Shown piece after piece: positions 47,438 to 56,500 of a stretch of 64,000 nucleotides of DNA. Below the pieces are notes generated by a model that saw only the letters and a program-made list of their open reading frames with translations, had not been told where the DNA came from and ran no database searches. A program made the translations under genes and the position numbers. Every line of letters begins with the position of its first letter. Position 1 is the stretch's first letter. Source of the DNA: Spirochaetota bacterium (GTDB lineage: Bacteria; Spirochaetota; Spirochaetia; Treponematales; Treponemataceae); assembly GCA_023438065.1 (NCBI GenBank), contig JAEXRH010000008.1, forward strand, positions 124,001-188,000. The letters are read 5' to 3'.

Positions 47438-48235
47438 TCAGTTCCCCGAACCGTCGTAGCGCCTGAGGCCCCGGTAGAAAAACCACCGCGCGACGAGACA
47501 GCACCAGAGCGCGACGAGCGGGGAGGCCCACGCGAAGACGCCCCACCAGGCCTTGTCGAAGAGCCAGCAGGCGGGCACGTAGCTGATGAAGGCGTACGGA
47601 AGGACGAAGAGCACGAAGGTCTCGATCGCCTTCCCGAAGATCGACGGGGGATACTTCGCGAAGTCCGCGATCTGGTAGACCATGAGGGGGAATGCGTTGT
47701 TGTACGCCTTGAGCCAGAAGGCCGAGCAATTCGCGGCGAACGAGATCGCGGTCCTGATCGCGCAGGCGGAGATTATGAAGATTGGGATGAAAACGACGCG
47801 GGCAAAGGTCCACGCGACGTGCACGTGACCGAGCGAGATCGAGAGGAGCACGACCCCGAGCGCCATGTTCCCGATGCCGTGGATGCCCATCGTGAAGGTG
47901 AGAATCTGGAGGACGGGCGAGACGGGGCGGAGGAGCATGCGGTCCATCTCGCCCGAGTTGACGAGAAAGGCCATCTGCCAGGCGCCCTCGAAGGCGAAGG
48001 ACACGAGGCCCTCGGAGATGAAGATCGCGGAAAGCATGAAGACGATCTCCCATTGAGTCCAGCCGGCGATGCTCGGGACCTTCGAGAAGAGGACGGCGAG
48101 GAAGAGAAACCCGAGGGCCTGGAACGCGGCGCCCGAGACGAACAGGATGAGGGAATCGAGCTTGTACTCGAGCTTGATTTTCGTGTTCTGGGCGAGGAAG
48201 CGGAAAAAGAGCCTGACGGTATCGAACGCTTTCAT
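47438..48235 (-). CDS. ABC-2 type exporter permease, subunit 2
   Basis: The 265-aa protein has six hydrophobic segments and belongs to the ABC-2 (DUF990-like) permeases: FRFLAQNTKIKLEYKLDSLILF near the start and VNSGEMDRMLLRPVSPVLQIL near residue 100, a motif shared by this pair family. It is 3 bases from the preceding permease gene. Substrate unknown. Confidence 0.85.
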   Translation of the reverse strand: MKAFDTVRLFFRFLAQNTKIKLEYKLDSLILFVSGAAFQALGFLFLAVLFSKVPSIAGWTQWEIVFMLSAIFISEGLVSFAFEGAWQMAFLVNSGEMDRMLLRPVSPVLQILTFTMGIHGIGNMALGVVLLSISLGHVHVAWTFARVVFIPIFIISACAIRTAISFAANCSAFWLKAYNNAFPLMVYQIADFAKYPPSIFGKAIETFVLFVLPYAFISYVPACWLFDKAWWGVFAWASPLVALWCCLVARWFFYRGLRRYDGSGN

Positions 48236-48238
48236 GGA

Positions 48239-49045
48239 TCAGCCTCCCTGTATCGTGACCTTGCGCATCGCGCGCGACCAGACGAAGCGGGCGATGAACC
48301 AGAGCGCGACGATCCACGCGACCCCGACGGCGAGATCGCGCGCGAGCTCCGCGCCCGCGATGCGGCCGGTGAACGCTCCCGCGGGAACCCAGACGACGTT
48401 CCTGAACGGAAGCCAGTCGGCGAGGCCCTTGAGCCATCCGGGAAAGAAGGCGAGCGGGATGAGCGCGCCGGAGAAAAAATCCGTCACTCCCTTCCTGAGC
48501 CAGGAAATTCCCATGAGCGAGTTCGTCCAGAAGCAGGCGAGGCCGAAGACGTAGACGAGGAGAAATTTCGTCGCGAAGGCGACGAGGCACGAAAGGACGA
48601 AGAGGACCCAGGAGAGCGCGTCGGGCGGGAACACCCCGGGACCGGTCGCGAGCGCGAAGCAGAGGCAGGCGGCCGAGACGAGGACTCCCTCGCTCAACGA
48701 GTTCCCGAGCGTGATCGCGAGGCTCGAGATCTGGTAGTCGGCGGGCCGCAAGAGCTCGATGGCTATGTTGCCCGTCCTGATCTGCCGGGATATGCGGTAC
48801 TCGCTCGAGCCCGAGACGAGCGCGCTCATGAAAAGGGAAATGACGAGATAGGTTTTCATCTCCGCCCACGCGTAGTCGCCGACGTTCGCCTTCCCCGAGA
48901 AGACGGCGGCCCAGATGAAAAAGATCACGACGTAGGTAACGACGATCGAGACCATGTTCACGACGTAGGGCACGCGGTACGCGAGCGTTTCCTGGACCGC
49001 GAGCGCGGCGAACCGGCGGTATTTCCGCATGGCGAGCGCGAGCAT
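48239..49045 (-). CDS. ABC-2 type exporter permease, subunit 1
   Basis: The 268-aa protein has six hydrophobic segments and the matching family block RQIRTGNIAIELLRPADYQISS near residue 85. It lies one base from the ATPase gene. With 47438-48235 it makes a heterodimeric ABC-2 membrane domain of the daunorubicin-exporter-like group. Confidence 0.85.
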   Translation of the reverse strand: MLALAMRKYRRFAALAVQETLAYRVPYVVNMVSIVVTYVVIFFIWAAVFSGKANVGDYAWAEMKTYLVISLFMSALVSGSSEYRISRQIRTGNIAIELLRPADYQISSLAITLGNSLSEGVLVSAACLCFALATGPGVFPPDALSWVLFVLSCLVAFATKFLLVYVFGLACFWTNSLMGISWLRKGVTDFFSGALIPLAFFPGWLKGLADWLPFRNVVWVPAGAFTGRIAGAELARDLAVGVAWIVALWFIARFVWSRAMRKVTIQGG

Positions 49046-49046
49046 C

Positions 49047-50063
49047 TCAGCGCCCCTCGCCGGCGAGGTCGAGCTTTCCCTCGTACACGCTCTTGATCAC
49101 CCGCTCGATGTCGGGCTCGTCGATGCGGAAGTCGACGACGTCGCCCGCCTCTATCGCGAGCGAGACGACGTCGCGCGCCGAAAGCGCGAAGCGGTCGAAC
49201 TCGACCGAGACCTCGCGGTCCGCGCACGCGATCGTCTGGAGGTGCGGGCGCTTGTCGAGTTTTTTCGCAAGTTCCGCGCCTCCCGAAGCGAGCCGGAGGT
49301 GCATGGTGCGCGTGCGCACGCAGAGGTCGAGGAGCTTCTGGAGCTTCCCGTCGTAGATGACGGTGCCATGATCGATGATGACGAGCCGCGCGCACACGTC
49401 GCGGATGTCGTCGAGGTCGTGCGAGGTGAGGAGTATCGTCGCGCCCCGTTCGGCGTTGACGCGCGCGAGGAAGGCGCGGATACGCTCGCGGACGGCGACG
49501 TCGAGGCCGATCGTCGGCTCGTCGAGGAAAACGACGGGCGGGTCGTGGAGGAAGGAGACCGCGAGGTCGGCCCGCATGCGCTGGCCGAGCGAGAGCTTAC
49601 GCGCGGACATGTCCATGAACTCGGCGAGCCCGAGCACCTCGGTAAGGTAGGCGAGGTTGTCGCGGTAGCGCGCCGGGGTTATGCCGTAGATATCCCTGAT
49701 CAGGGTGAAGGACTCGCGCACGGGGATGTCCCACCACAGTTGCGTGCGCTGACCGAAGACGACGCCGATTTTCCGCGCGTTTTCCATGCGGTCGCGGTAG
49801 GGGTCCATTCCGTTGACCGAGACCTTCCCCGCGCTCGGCATGAGGATGCCGGTGAGCATCTTGATCGTCGTCGATTTGCCCGCGCCGTTCGGCCCGACGT
49901 ACGCTACCGTCTCCCCCGACTCGATCGAGAGGTTGACGTCCTTGACCGCGTTGATCTCGCGGTACTCCGGCTTGAACAGGTGCTTGACCGCTCCCGCGAG
50001 TCCCGCTTCCTTGACCGCGCTCGTGTAGGCCTTGGAAAGGCCCGTTGCCTCGATGATAGCCAT
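49047..50063 (-). CDS. ABC-2 exporter ATP-binding protein
   Basis: The 338-aa ATPase has Walker A YVGPNGAGKSTTIKML near residue 55, VFGQRTQLWWDIPV as Q-loop, the signature KLSLGQRMRADLAVSFL, Walker B VVFLDEPTIGLD and LTSHDLDDI. The variant Q-loop with GQRTQLWWD is typical of the ATPases paired with DUF990-like permeases. Residues 250-338 form a C-terminal accessory domain. ATG 50063 gives the family start; the longer frame upstream is unsupported. Substrate unknown. Confidence 0.9.
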   Translation of the reverse strand: MAIIEATGLSKAYTSAVKEAGLAGAVKHLFKPEYREINAVKDVNLSIESGETVAYVGPNGAGKSTTIKMLTGILMPSAGKVSVNGMDPYRDRMENARKIGVVFGQRTQLWWDIPVRESFTLIRDIYGITPARYRDNLAYLTEVLGLAEFMDMSARKLSLGQRMRADLAVSFLHDPPVVFLDEPTIGLDVAVRERIRAFLARVNAERGATILLTSHDLDDIRDVCARLVIIDHGTVIYDGKLQKLLDLCVRTRTMHLRLASGGAELAKKLDKRPHLQTIACADREVSVEFDRFALSARDVVSLAIEAGDVVDFRIDEPDIERVIKSVYEGKLDLAGEGR

Positions 50064-50148
50064 GAGACGAGTATAGCGAGCGGGGTATGGTTGGGGAAGT
50101 GAACGCGGAAAAAAAAGACGCGTCGCTTGAACGCGAAGCCCGGTGACG

Positions 50149-50955
50149 CTATATCGCCGCGGTCTGCGTCTCGGCGGGAGTAACCTCGCGCGAAAGGCAC
50201 GGGGCCCAGTCGCCGTCGGAGCAGCCGTTGGGGCAGAGGATGAACTCGACGATCGGTTTGCCGACCGGCGCCACCGGGTTCGCGCCTGCGGCGATGGCGT
50301 CGAGCCTCGCGCGTATCTCGGGGACGGTCGCGACGACGTCGACGAGTCCGGTCGCGCACGCGTCCTTGCAGGGCTCCCCGTCGCAATCCTCTTCGGTGTC
50401 GGAGAAGGAGGCGGGATCGATGCCGAGGCGGTCGAGGATCGCGGGGAATACGGTATCGAGCGGAACGAGGTAATCGACGTAGGGTCGTGTATCCGAGTCG
50501 GGTCCGTCGCGCTTGAGAAGCGCGCTCGCGCGTTCGGAGCAGGGCGATACCCAGAAGAGCGTCGCGTCGGGGTGTCGCGCGCGCGCGGCATGCGCGGTTC
50601 TGTCAGCGGGGGGGCTCTCGGTCGTCATTCCATCGAATATCGCGGGATACTCCTCGGCGATAAGGCGCCGCGCGAAGGGACAGGCGGAGAAGAGCACGAC
50701 ACCCGTTTCGTTTCGTGCGGCTTCCCTCGCAAGGGTATCGATAAAATCGTATTTATTGAAAGAGATCGTCCAGAGCTCGCGGAAACCGAGGCTTACAAAC
50801 GCTTGCGCAAGTTCCTCCGCGTTTGCGCGCGATCCGACGATGTCGAAGAGGGCCGGCGAAACGAGCGCGACAGGATAGGTAAAAGTCCCTAAGAAATTTT
50901 CGAAATGGTCCGAATGCTCGATGACGGGGAGCTCGGGGCGCGGGGAGTGGTGCAT
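50149..50955 (-). CDS. H-domain-only [FeFe]-hydrogenase-like protein
   Basis: The 268-aa protein matches the catalytic-domain pattern of [FeFe]-hydrogenases without the N-terminal Fe-S relay. The L1-like motif is FSACP (Cys92), L2-like is VSPCSE (Cys139) and L3-like is FILCPNGCSDG (Cys241, Cys245). All four H-cluster ligand positions are kept, but the proton-transfer cysteine of TSCCP is Ala91. A short extra Cys-rich loop (Cys191, 196, 200) sits before L3. This pattern recalls sensory HydS-type proteins rather than catalytic enzymes. It is divergent from the ech operon. ATG 50955 is almost at the predicted transcription start. Confidence 0.68.
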   Translation of the reverse strand: MHHSPRPELPVIEHSDHFENFLGTFTYPVALVSPALFDIVGSRANAEELAQAFVSLGFRELWTISFNKYDFIDTLAREAARNETGVVLFSACPFARRLIAEEYPAIFDGMTTESPPADRTAHAARARHPDATLFWVSPCSERASALLKRDGPDSDTRPYVDYLVPLDTVFPAILDRLGIDPASFSDTEEDCDGEPCKDACATGLVDVVATVPEIRARLDAIAAGANPVAPVGKPIVEFILCPNGCSDGDWAPCLSREVTPAETQTAAI

Positions 50956-50964
50956 TGCAACGCG

Positions 50965-51026
50965 AGTATGACGTCGCTCCCGGATAGTGTCAATATATTT
51001 ACACGTATTCGCGATCGCGGTACAAT
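50965..51026. promoter_or_regulatory. Divergent promoters of ech and the [FeFe]-like gene with shared Rex-like palindrome
   Basis: Plus strand: TTTACA (50998-51003), 17-bp spacer, TACAAT (51021-51026). Minus strand: TTGACA (50993-50988), 17-bp spacer, CATACT (50970-50965). Both -35 elements are embedded in GTGTCAATATATTTACAC (50987-51004), an imperfect palindrome that fits the Rex pattern TGTnAAnnnnTTnACA. One repressor could close both promoters. Confidence 0.68.
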
Positions 51027-51054
51027 TATGCGTTTTCAAGAAGGATGTGTGTAG

Positions 51055-52962
51055 ATGGATTTGCCCTTGCTGCTTGTTTTGCTGCCCCTTGCGTGCGGCG
51101 TCGTCATCGCGAGTATCAAAGAGTTCAATGTCCGTAAATACTTCGTATTTGCCTCATCGCTCCTCCTCGCGATCGTGTCCGTTTCATGCGTCGTGAAATA
51201 CGCCGGAGTCCTCCCGGTGAGGATCTCGTACGACGCCGAATGGATCCAAACCGCGATGCTCGGTCTCGAGCTCGCCATGGCGGGAATCATCGCGTTCCTC
51301 GCCGTGAGGTACAAGAAGAAGCTCGCGCTCCTCCTCGCGATCGCGCAGGGAGCCCTCGGCCTCTTCTTCGAGTTCCTGTACGGGGGAAAGGTTCCCGTGC
51401 ACGCCGACATCGTCATCGACCAGCTCACGATCGTGATGCTCCTCATCGTCGGAATCGTCGGCGGGCTCATCGGCGTGTTCGCGACCGGTTACATGAGGAC
51501 CTACCAGGAGGAGAATCCCGACGTGCCCGATCGCCGTCGCTACTTCTTCTTCGTTCTCTTTCTCTTCATGTCGGCCATGTTCGGCCTCGTGCTCGCGAAC
51601 AACATCCTGTGGATGTACTTCTTCTGGGAAGTAACCACGGTCTGCTCCTTCCTCCTCATCGGGTATTCCCGCACCGAGGAAGCGGTTCGCAATTCCTTCC
51701 GCGCGGTCGTCATGAACCTCGCCGGTGGGCTCGCGTACATGGGAGCGATCATCGTTCTCGCCAACGACGGCGGGATCCTTGAGTTCGACCGTCTCGCCTC
51801 CGTTCCTTTCGCGTTCCTCGCGGTCCCGCTCACGCTCATGTGCATCGCGGGCTTCACCAAGGCCGCCCAGCTTCCGTTCTCTCCCTGGCTTCTCGGCGCG
51901 ATGGTCGCGCCCACGCCGATATCGGCGCTTCTCCACTCGAGCACGATGGTCAAGGCGGGCGTCTACCTCTTCCTTCGCCTCGCGCCGCTTCTTTCCGGAA
52001 CCGCGCCCGGTTACCTCACCGCGCTCGTCGGCGGCGTCACCTTCCTTCTCGGCGCGATCCTCGCGATCTCGCAGCGGAACGCGAAGCGCGTGCTCGCGTA
52101 CTCGACGATATCGAACCTCGGTCTCATCGTCGCGTGCGCCGGACTCGGCACCTACCAGACGATCTGGGTCGCGCTCTTCCTCACGATATTCCACGCCGTC
52201 GCGAAGTCGCTGATGTTCCTCACGGTCGGCTCCGCGGCCGCGGGCGTCGGGACGCTCGAGATCGAGGGCATGCGCGGGCTCATCATCAAGATGCCCCGCG
52301 TCGCCCTCATGATGCTCGCCGGCATCTGCGGCATGTTCGTCGCGCCGTTCGGGATGCTCATCTCGAAGTGGGCCGCGATGGAGGCGCTCATCAGCATCCA
52401 TAACATAATCAGTCCCGTGATGATCATCCTGATCTCCTACGGGAGCGCGGCGACCATATTCTTCTGGACGAAGTGGATGGGCACGATCATCCGCGAGCGT
52501 AACCCGCACGCGCGCGCCGGCCTCTACGAGCATCACGTGAGCCGGGAGGAATACGCCTCCGAGCTCATTCTCACCGTGATGACGGTCCTTACCTGCGTGC
52601 TCTTCCCGCTCGTTTCGCATTACGCGGTCGAGCCCTACCTCGTCGCGACGTACGGACACGCGTTCGGGCTCAGCAAGAGCAACGTGTTCATCATGGTCTG
52701 CATGGTCTGCATGCTCATCGTGATCCCCGCGCTCCTCGTCGCGGTCCCGTGGAGGAAGAAGCTCACGATCGGTACCGCCTACATGGGCGGGCGCACGACG
52801 ACCGAGGCTCTCCGTTTCGAGGGTACCGCGGGCGTCGAACGGCAGGTGCAGGTCCAGAACTACTATCTCGCGAAATACTTCGACGAGCGTCGCTGGCTCC
52901 CCGTGGGCATCATCGTCGGCGCGGTCCTTCTGATGGTAATGGGGGGAATATCGCTATTATGA
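51055..52962 (+). CDS. echA: Ech hydrogenase subunit A (NuoL-like antiporter subunit)
   Basis: The 635-aa membrane protein has about 16 hydrophobic segments and the proton-antiporter core of NuoL/MrpA-like subunits: WMYFFWEVTTVCSFLLIGYSR, KAAQLPFSPWLLGAMVAPTPISALLH-type region and HAVAKSLMFLTVGS (key lysines and histidines). It couples ferredoxin:H+ electron transfer to ion pumping. It is the first gene of the six-gene ech set and overlaps echB by ATGA. Confidence 0.92.
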   Translation: MDLPLLLVLLPLACGVVIASIKEFNVRKYFVFASSLLLAIVSVSCVVKYAGVLPVRISYDAEWIQTAMLGLELAMAGIIAFLAVRYKKKLALLLAIAQGALGLFFEFLYGGKVPVHADIVIDQLTIVMLLIVGIVGGLIGVFATGYMRTYQEENPDVPDRRRYFFFVLFLFMSAMFGLVLANNILWMYFFWEVTTVCSFLLIGYSRTEEAVRNSFRAVVMNLAGGLAYMGAIIVLANDGGILEFDRLASVPFAFLAVPLTLMCIAGFTKAAQLPFSPWLLGAMVAPTPISALLHSSTMVKAGVYLFLRLAPLLSGTAPGYLTALVGGVTFLLGAILAISQRNAKRVLAYSTISNLGLIVACAGLGTYQTIWVALFLTIFHAVAKSLMFLTVGSAAAGVGTLEIEGMRGLIIKMPRVALMMLAGICGMFVAPFGMLISKWAAMEALISIHNIISPVMIILISYGSAATIFFWTKWMGTIIRERNPHARAGLYEHHVSREEYASELILTVMTVLTCVLFPLVSHYAVEPYLVATYGHAFGLSKSNVFIMVCMVCMLIVIPALLVAVPWRKKLTIGTAYMGGRTTTEALRFEGTAGVERQVQVQNYYLAKYFDERRWLPVGIIVGAVLLMVMGGISLL

Positions 52963-53819
52963 CAACCGAACTTTATATCGCGATCGGCTACGTGCTCTTC
53001 GCGCCGATCATCGGCGGTCTCCTCGCGGGAATCGACCGCGTCATAACCGCGCGCATGCAGGGACGAAAGGGCCCGCCGCTCCTTCAGCCGTTTTACGACG
53101 TGTTCAAGCTGCTCCAGAAGCAGAATATCCTCGTCAACCGGCTTCAGCTCCCGTTCGTCGCGTGTCATCTCATATTCGCGATCGTCACCGGGTTTCTTTT
53201 CTTCTACGGAAGCGACATCCTCCTTCTCATCTTCGTCCTGACGCTCGCGGGCGTGTTTCTCGTCCTCGCCGCGTACTCGACGGGATCTCCCTTCAGCGCG
53301 GTCGGCGCCGAGCGCGAGCTCCTTCTCATGATGGGATACGAGCCGATGCTCATCATCGCGCTCGTCGGGATGTACGAGGTCGCCGGAAGCTTCAACATGT
53401 ACGAGATCATGAACGCGAAGCTTCCCGTCGTCCTCTTTCTCCCGGGAATCTACCTCGGGATCATGTACATCCTCGCGATCAAGCTCAGGAAGTCGCCGTT
53501 CGACCTTTCGACCTCGCACCACGCGCACCAGGAGCTCGTCAAGGGCGTGACCTCCGACATGGGAGGCGCGACGCTCGCGATGACCGAGGTCGCGCACTGG
53601 TACGAGACGGTTTTCCTCTACGGGTTTCTCTTCATATTTTTCGGGTCGAACCCGATCATCGGCGCCGCGGGCGTGCTTGTCTCCTTTCTTATAGAGATCG
53701 TGATCGACAACGCGGTCGCGCGCGTGAAGTGGGAGTTCATGCTCTCGTCGGCCTGGGTCGTCGCGCTCATCATGGGCGCGGGAAACCTCATTCCGCTCTT
53801 TCTCATAAACCGGGGGTAA
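52959..53819 (+). CDS. echB: Ech hydrogenase subunit B (NuoH-like)
   Basis: The 286-aa membrane protein has about eight hydrophobic segments, with the NuoH/EchB hallmarks GRKGPPLLQPFYDVFKLLQK near residue 30, SPFSAVGAERELLLMMGYEP near 115 and the SPFDLSTSHHAHQELVKG loop near 180. It forms the quinone-site-like interface with the hydrogenase module. The frame is open upstream, but ATG 52959 overlaps the echA stop and is the family start. Confidence 0.94.
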   Translation: MTTELYIAIGYVLFAPIIGGLLAGIDRVITARMQGRKGPPLLQPFYDVFKLLQKQNILVNRLQLPFVACHLIFAIVTGFLFFYGSDILLLIFVLTLAGVFLVLAAYSTGSPFSAVGAERELLLMMGYEPMLIIALVGMYEVAGSFNMYEIMNAKLPVVLFLPGIYLGIMYILAIKLRKSPFDLSTSHHAHQELVKGVTSDMGGATLAMTEVAHWYETVFLYGFLFIFFGSNPIIGAAGVLVSFLIEIVIDNAVARVKWEFMLSSAWVVALIMGAGNLIPLFLINRG

Positions 53820-53820
53820 T

Positions 53821-54342
53821 ATGGCATTCTTCAAGAAATCGCCCTGGCTTCTCCATTACGACGCCTCGAGCTGCAACGGTTGCGACATCGAGGTTCTCGC
53901 GTGCCTGACGCCCATGTACGACGTGGAACGTTTCGGCTGCATCAATACCGGGGATCCCAAGCAGGCCGATATATTCCTTATCACGGGTTCGGTGAACCAC
54001 CGGACCGCCGCTATCGTGAAAAATCTCTACGACCAGATGCCCGAGCCTAAGGTCGTCGTAGCCGTCGGCATCTGCGCGTACTCGGGCGGCGTTTTCGCCG
54101 AGTGCTACAACGTCTCGGGCGGGGTCGCGACCGTGATACCGGTCGACGTGTACGTCCCCGGCTGCGCGGCTAAACCCGAGTCGATCATCGACGGCGTCGT
54201 CAAGGCGATCGGCGTGCTCGAGGAAAAGCACAAGGCGTACAAGCGCGGGAAGAAGGGAGAGAAATACGCGATGAGCGACAATTACTCGGCGGAATCGGCG
54301 CGCGACGCCGAGAAGGACGCGGCGGAGGAAAGGAATGCGTGA
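53821..54342 (+). CDS. echC: Ech hydrogenase small subunit (NuoB-like)
   Basis: The 173-aa protein has the proximal [4Fe-4S] ligands in SSCNGCDIEVLACLTP, VGICAYSGGVF and YVPGCAAKPESI. This is the small-subunit pattern of group 4 [NiFe]-hydrogenases. The last 30 residues are charged (KRGKKGEKYAMSD...). It passes electrons between EchF and the NiFe subunit EchE. Confidence 0.95.
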   Translation: MAFFKKSPWLLHYDASSCNGCDIEVLACLTPMYDVERFGCINTGDPKQADIFLITGSVNHRTAAIVKNLYDQMPEPKVVVAVGICAYSGGVFAECYNVSGGVATVIPVDVYVPGCAAKPESIIDGVVKAIGVLEEKHKAYKRGKKGEKYAMSDNYSAESARDAEKDAAEERNA

Positions 54343-54712
54343 ACCGATCGGAAAACAGGAACTCGTCGTCGTCGAGAAGTCGGGCGTCCTCGAGGAGGTC
54401 GCGCGGATCGCCGCGACCGGCGCGCGGCTCGTGCAGATCCTCGCCGTTTCCACGGCGAGCGGCACCGAGATGACCTATTCGTTCGCGAACGGCTTCGACT
54501 TCAAGAACGTCCGTTGCGAGGTCGCGAAGGGCGAGACCCTCGCGAGCATCACGCCCGTGTGGCGCGGCGCGTTCCTCTACGAGAACGAAATCAGGGATCT
54601 TTTCGGCGTCAACATCGAGAACATCTCGGTCGACTATAAGGGTAATTTCTATACCGTCGCGAAGAAAGAACCCTTCGCCGTCAGGTCGAGCGAGCAAGGC
54701 GGGGCAAAATGA
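54335..54712 (+). CDS. echD: Ech hydrogenase subunit D (NuoC-like)
   Basis: The 125-aa protein resembles the 30-kDa NuoC/EchD family, with the conserved end WRGAFLYENEIRDLFGVNIENI. Short length is normal for EchD. It has no cofactor motif and acts as an assembly or structural partner of EchE. It overlaps echC by 8 bases and echE by ATGA. Confidence 0.9.
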   Translation: MREPIGKQELVVVEKSGVLEEVARIAATGARLVQILAVSTASGTEMTYSFANGFDFKNVRCEVAKGETLASITPVWRGAFLYENEIRDLFGVNIENISVDYKGNFYTVAKKEPFAVRSSEQGGAK

Positions 54713-55788
54713 AAGAGTGCACGATAATCCCGTTCGGTCCGCAGCACCCGGTGCTCCCCGAACCGCTACACTTCGATCTTATCCTGAAGGACGAGACGAT
54801 CGTCGACGCGGTGCCGCAGATCGGCTACATTCACCGCGGCCTCGAGCTGCTCGTCGAGAAGCGGGAGTACCAGGACTACGTGTTCGTCGCCGAGCGCGTG
54901 TGCGGCATCTGCAGCTTCATGCACGGCATGGGCTACTGCATGGCCGTCGAGGACATGATGAAGATCCAGGTGCCCGACCGCGCCCTGTGGCTCCGCACCT
55001 TCTGGAGCGAGCTTTCGAGGGTCCATAGCCACCTCCTGTGGCTCGGCCTCGCCGCCGACGCATTCGGCTTCGAGAGCCTCTTCATGGCGAGCTGGCGCGC
55101 GCGCGAGCTCATCCTCGACGTCATCGAGTCGACTACCGGCGGCCGCGTCATCTTCGGCGTGTGCCAGGTAGGCGGCGTCAGGCGCGACGTGACGAGCGAG
55201 CAGTTCCACGAGATCCTCAAGCTTCTCAAGTCGATGCGGAATGAGCTCGAGTCGCTCTCCAACGTCTTCGTCAACGACGCCTCGGTCAAGCACCGCCTCG
55301 CCGGGGCGGGAAAGCTTTCCGAGAAGGACGCGTACGAGCTCGGCGCCGTCGGCCCGATGCTTCGCGCGAGCGGCGTCGCCTACGACGCGAGAAAGCGCGG
55401 CTACGCGGCCTACGGAGAGCTCGACTTCGAGCCCGTCGTCGAGACCGCGGGCGACTGCTACGCGCGCGTGCTCGTTCGCGTCCGCGAGATCTGGCAGTCG
55501 ATCGACCTCATCGAGCAGGTCGCGCACAAGATCCCGCTCGGCGAGCTCGCGGCGAAACCCGCCGGCATGCCCGCGGGCGAGGCCTTCGTCCGGGTCGAGC
55601 AGCCGCGCGGCGAGGCGATCTATTACGTTCGCGGCAACGGCACGAAATTCCTCGAACGGTTCAGGGTCAGGACCCCGACCTTCGCGAACGTCGTTCCGAT
55701 GATTCACACGCTGAAAGGGTCTACGCTCGCGGACGTTCCGAACCTCGTGCTGACCATCGATCCCTGCATATCCTGCACCGAGAGGTAA
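54709..55788 (+). CDS. echE: Ech hydrogenase large subunit, [NiFe] site
   Basis: The 359-aa protein keeps both NiFe ligand pairs: RVCGICSFMHG (Cys65, Cys68) and the C-terminal DPCISCTER (Cys353, Cys356). It is therefore a true hydrogenase and not a complex I NuoD. The chain ends three residues after the last cysteine, so no C-terminal peptide needs removal, as known for Ech-type enzymes. IGYIHRGLELLVEKREYQDYV near residue 38 is the large-subunit signature. It should evolve H2 from reduced ferredoxin or run in reverse. Confidence 0.97.
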   Translation: MKECTIIPFGPQHPVLPEPLHFDLILKDETIVDAVPQIGYIHRGLELLVEKREYQDYVFVAERVCGICSFMHGMGYCMAVEDMMKIQVPDRALWLRTFWSELSRVHSHLLWLGLAADAFGFESLFMASWRARELILDVIESTTGGRVIFGVCQVGGVRRDVTSEQFHEILKLLKSMRNELESLSNVFVNDASVKHRLAGAGKLSEKDAYELGAVGPMLRASGVAYDARKRGYAAYGELDFEPVVETAGDCYARVLVRVREIWQSIDLIEQVAHKIPLGELAAKPAGMPAGEAFVRVEQPRGEAIYYVRGNGTKFLERFRVRTPTFANVVPMIHTLKGSTLADVPNLVLTIDPCISCTER

Positions 55789-55791
55789 CCT

Positions 55792-56142
55792 ATGTCGTTT
55801 TTTCCCATGACGGGTACCGTCATAAAGAACCTGTTCTCGCGTCCCGCGACGCGACTGTATCCGTTCGTCAAGCGAGAGCCCTTCGCGGGAACCCGCGGGC
55901 ACGTCGAGATCGAGTACTCGCAGTGCATACACTGCGGCATCTGCGCGAAACGCTGCCCGACTCGCGCGATCGCCGTCGACCGGGAGAAGAAGGAATGGAA
56001 GATCGATCACCTCGCGTGCGTCATCTGCGGGAACTGCGCGATCGTCTGCCCGAAGAAGTGCCTCTCGATCAAGGAAGCCTCCTCGAACGCCGTGACCTCG
56101 GGCCAGAAGGCCGACGAGACGGAGACGCACTCGAATGCATGA
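55792..56142 (+). CDS. echF: Ech hydrogenase ferredoxin-like subunit
   Basis: The 116-aa polyferredoxin has two [4Fe-4S] motifs, CIHCGICAKRCP and CVICGNCAIVCP, after an N-terminal segment that docks to the membrane arm (FPMTGTVIKNLFSRPATRLYP). It accepts electrons from soluble ferredoxin. It overlaps hypA by 8 bases. Confidence 0.94.
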   Translation: MSFFPMTGTVIKNLFSRPATRLYPFVKREPFAGTRGHVEIEYSQCIHCGICAKRCPTRAIAVDREKKEWKIDHLACVICGNCAIVCPKKCLSIKEASSNAVTSGQKADETETHSNA

Positions 56143-56500
56143 GGCGAGCGTCACCGAGGCGCTCGTCAAGATCGCGGTCGAGGAGGCCTCGAGGCGGAAG
56201 GCCGCGCGCGTTACCGCGATCAACCTCGTCGTCGGCGAGACGACGGGGTACATGGCGGAGTCGCTCGAGTTCTATTTCCGCAATTTCTCGAAGGGAACGG
56301 CGCTCGAGGGCGCGGCGCTCAACGTCAGGTACGTGAAGCCGCTCATCAAGTGCCCCTCGTGCGGGAAGCTCTTCGAACGGAAGCGCTTCTCGTTCGACTG
56401 TCCCGATTGCGGCGTTCCCGGCACGATGACCTCGGTCGGGAACGAGTTCTTCATCGACACGATGGAGATCGAGGGAGGAAGCGATGGCGGAACTGATTGA
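56135..56500 (+). CDS. hypA: Hydrogenase nickel-insertion protein HypA
   Basis: The 121-aa protein starts MHEASVTEALVKI (His2 is a nickel ligand, with Glu3) and has the zinc site CPSCGKLFERKRFSFDCPDC. It delivers nickel to the large subunit with HypB. Overlaps on both sides show tight coupling to echF and hypB. The other maturation genes (hypCDEF) are not in the window. Confidence 0.95.
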   Translation: MHEASVTEALVKIAVEEASRRKAARVTAINLVVGETTGYMAESLEFYFRNFSKGTALEGAALNVRYVKPLIKCPSCGKLFERKRFSFDCPDCGVPGTMTSVGNEFFIDTMEIEGGSDGGTD

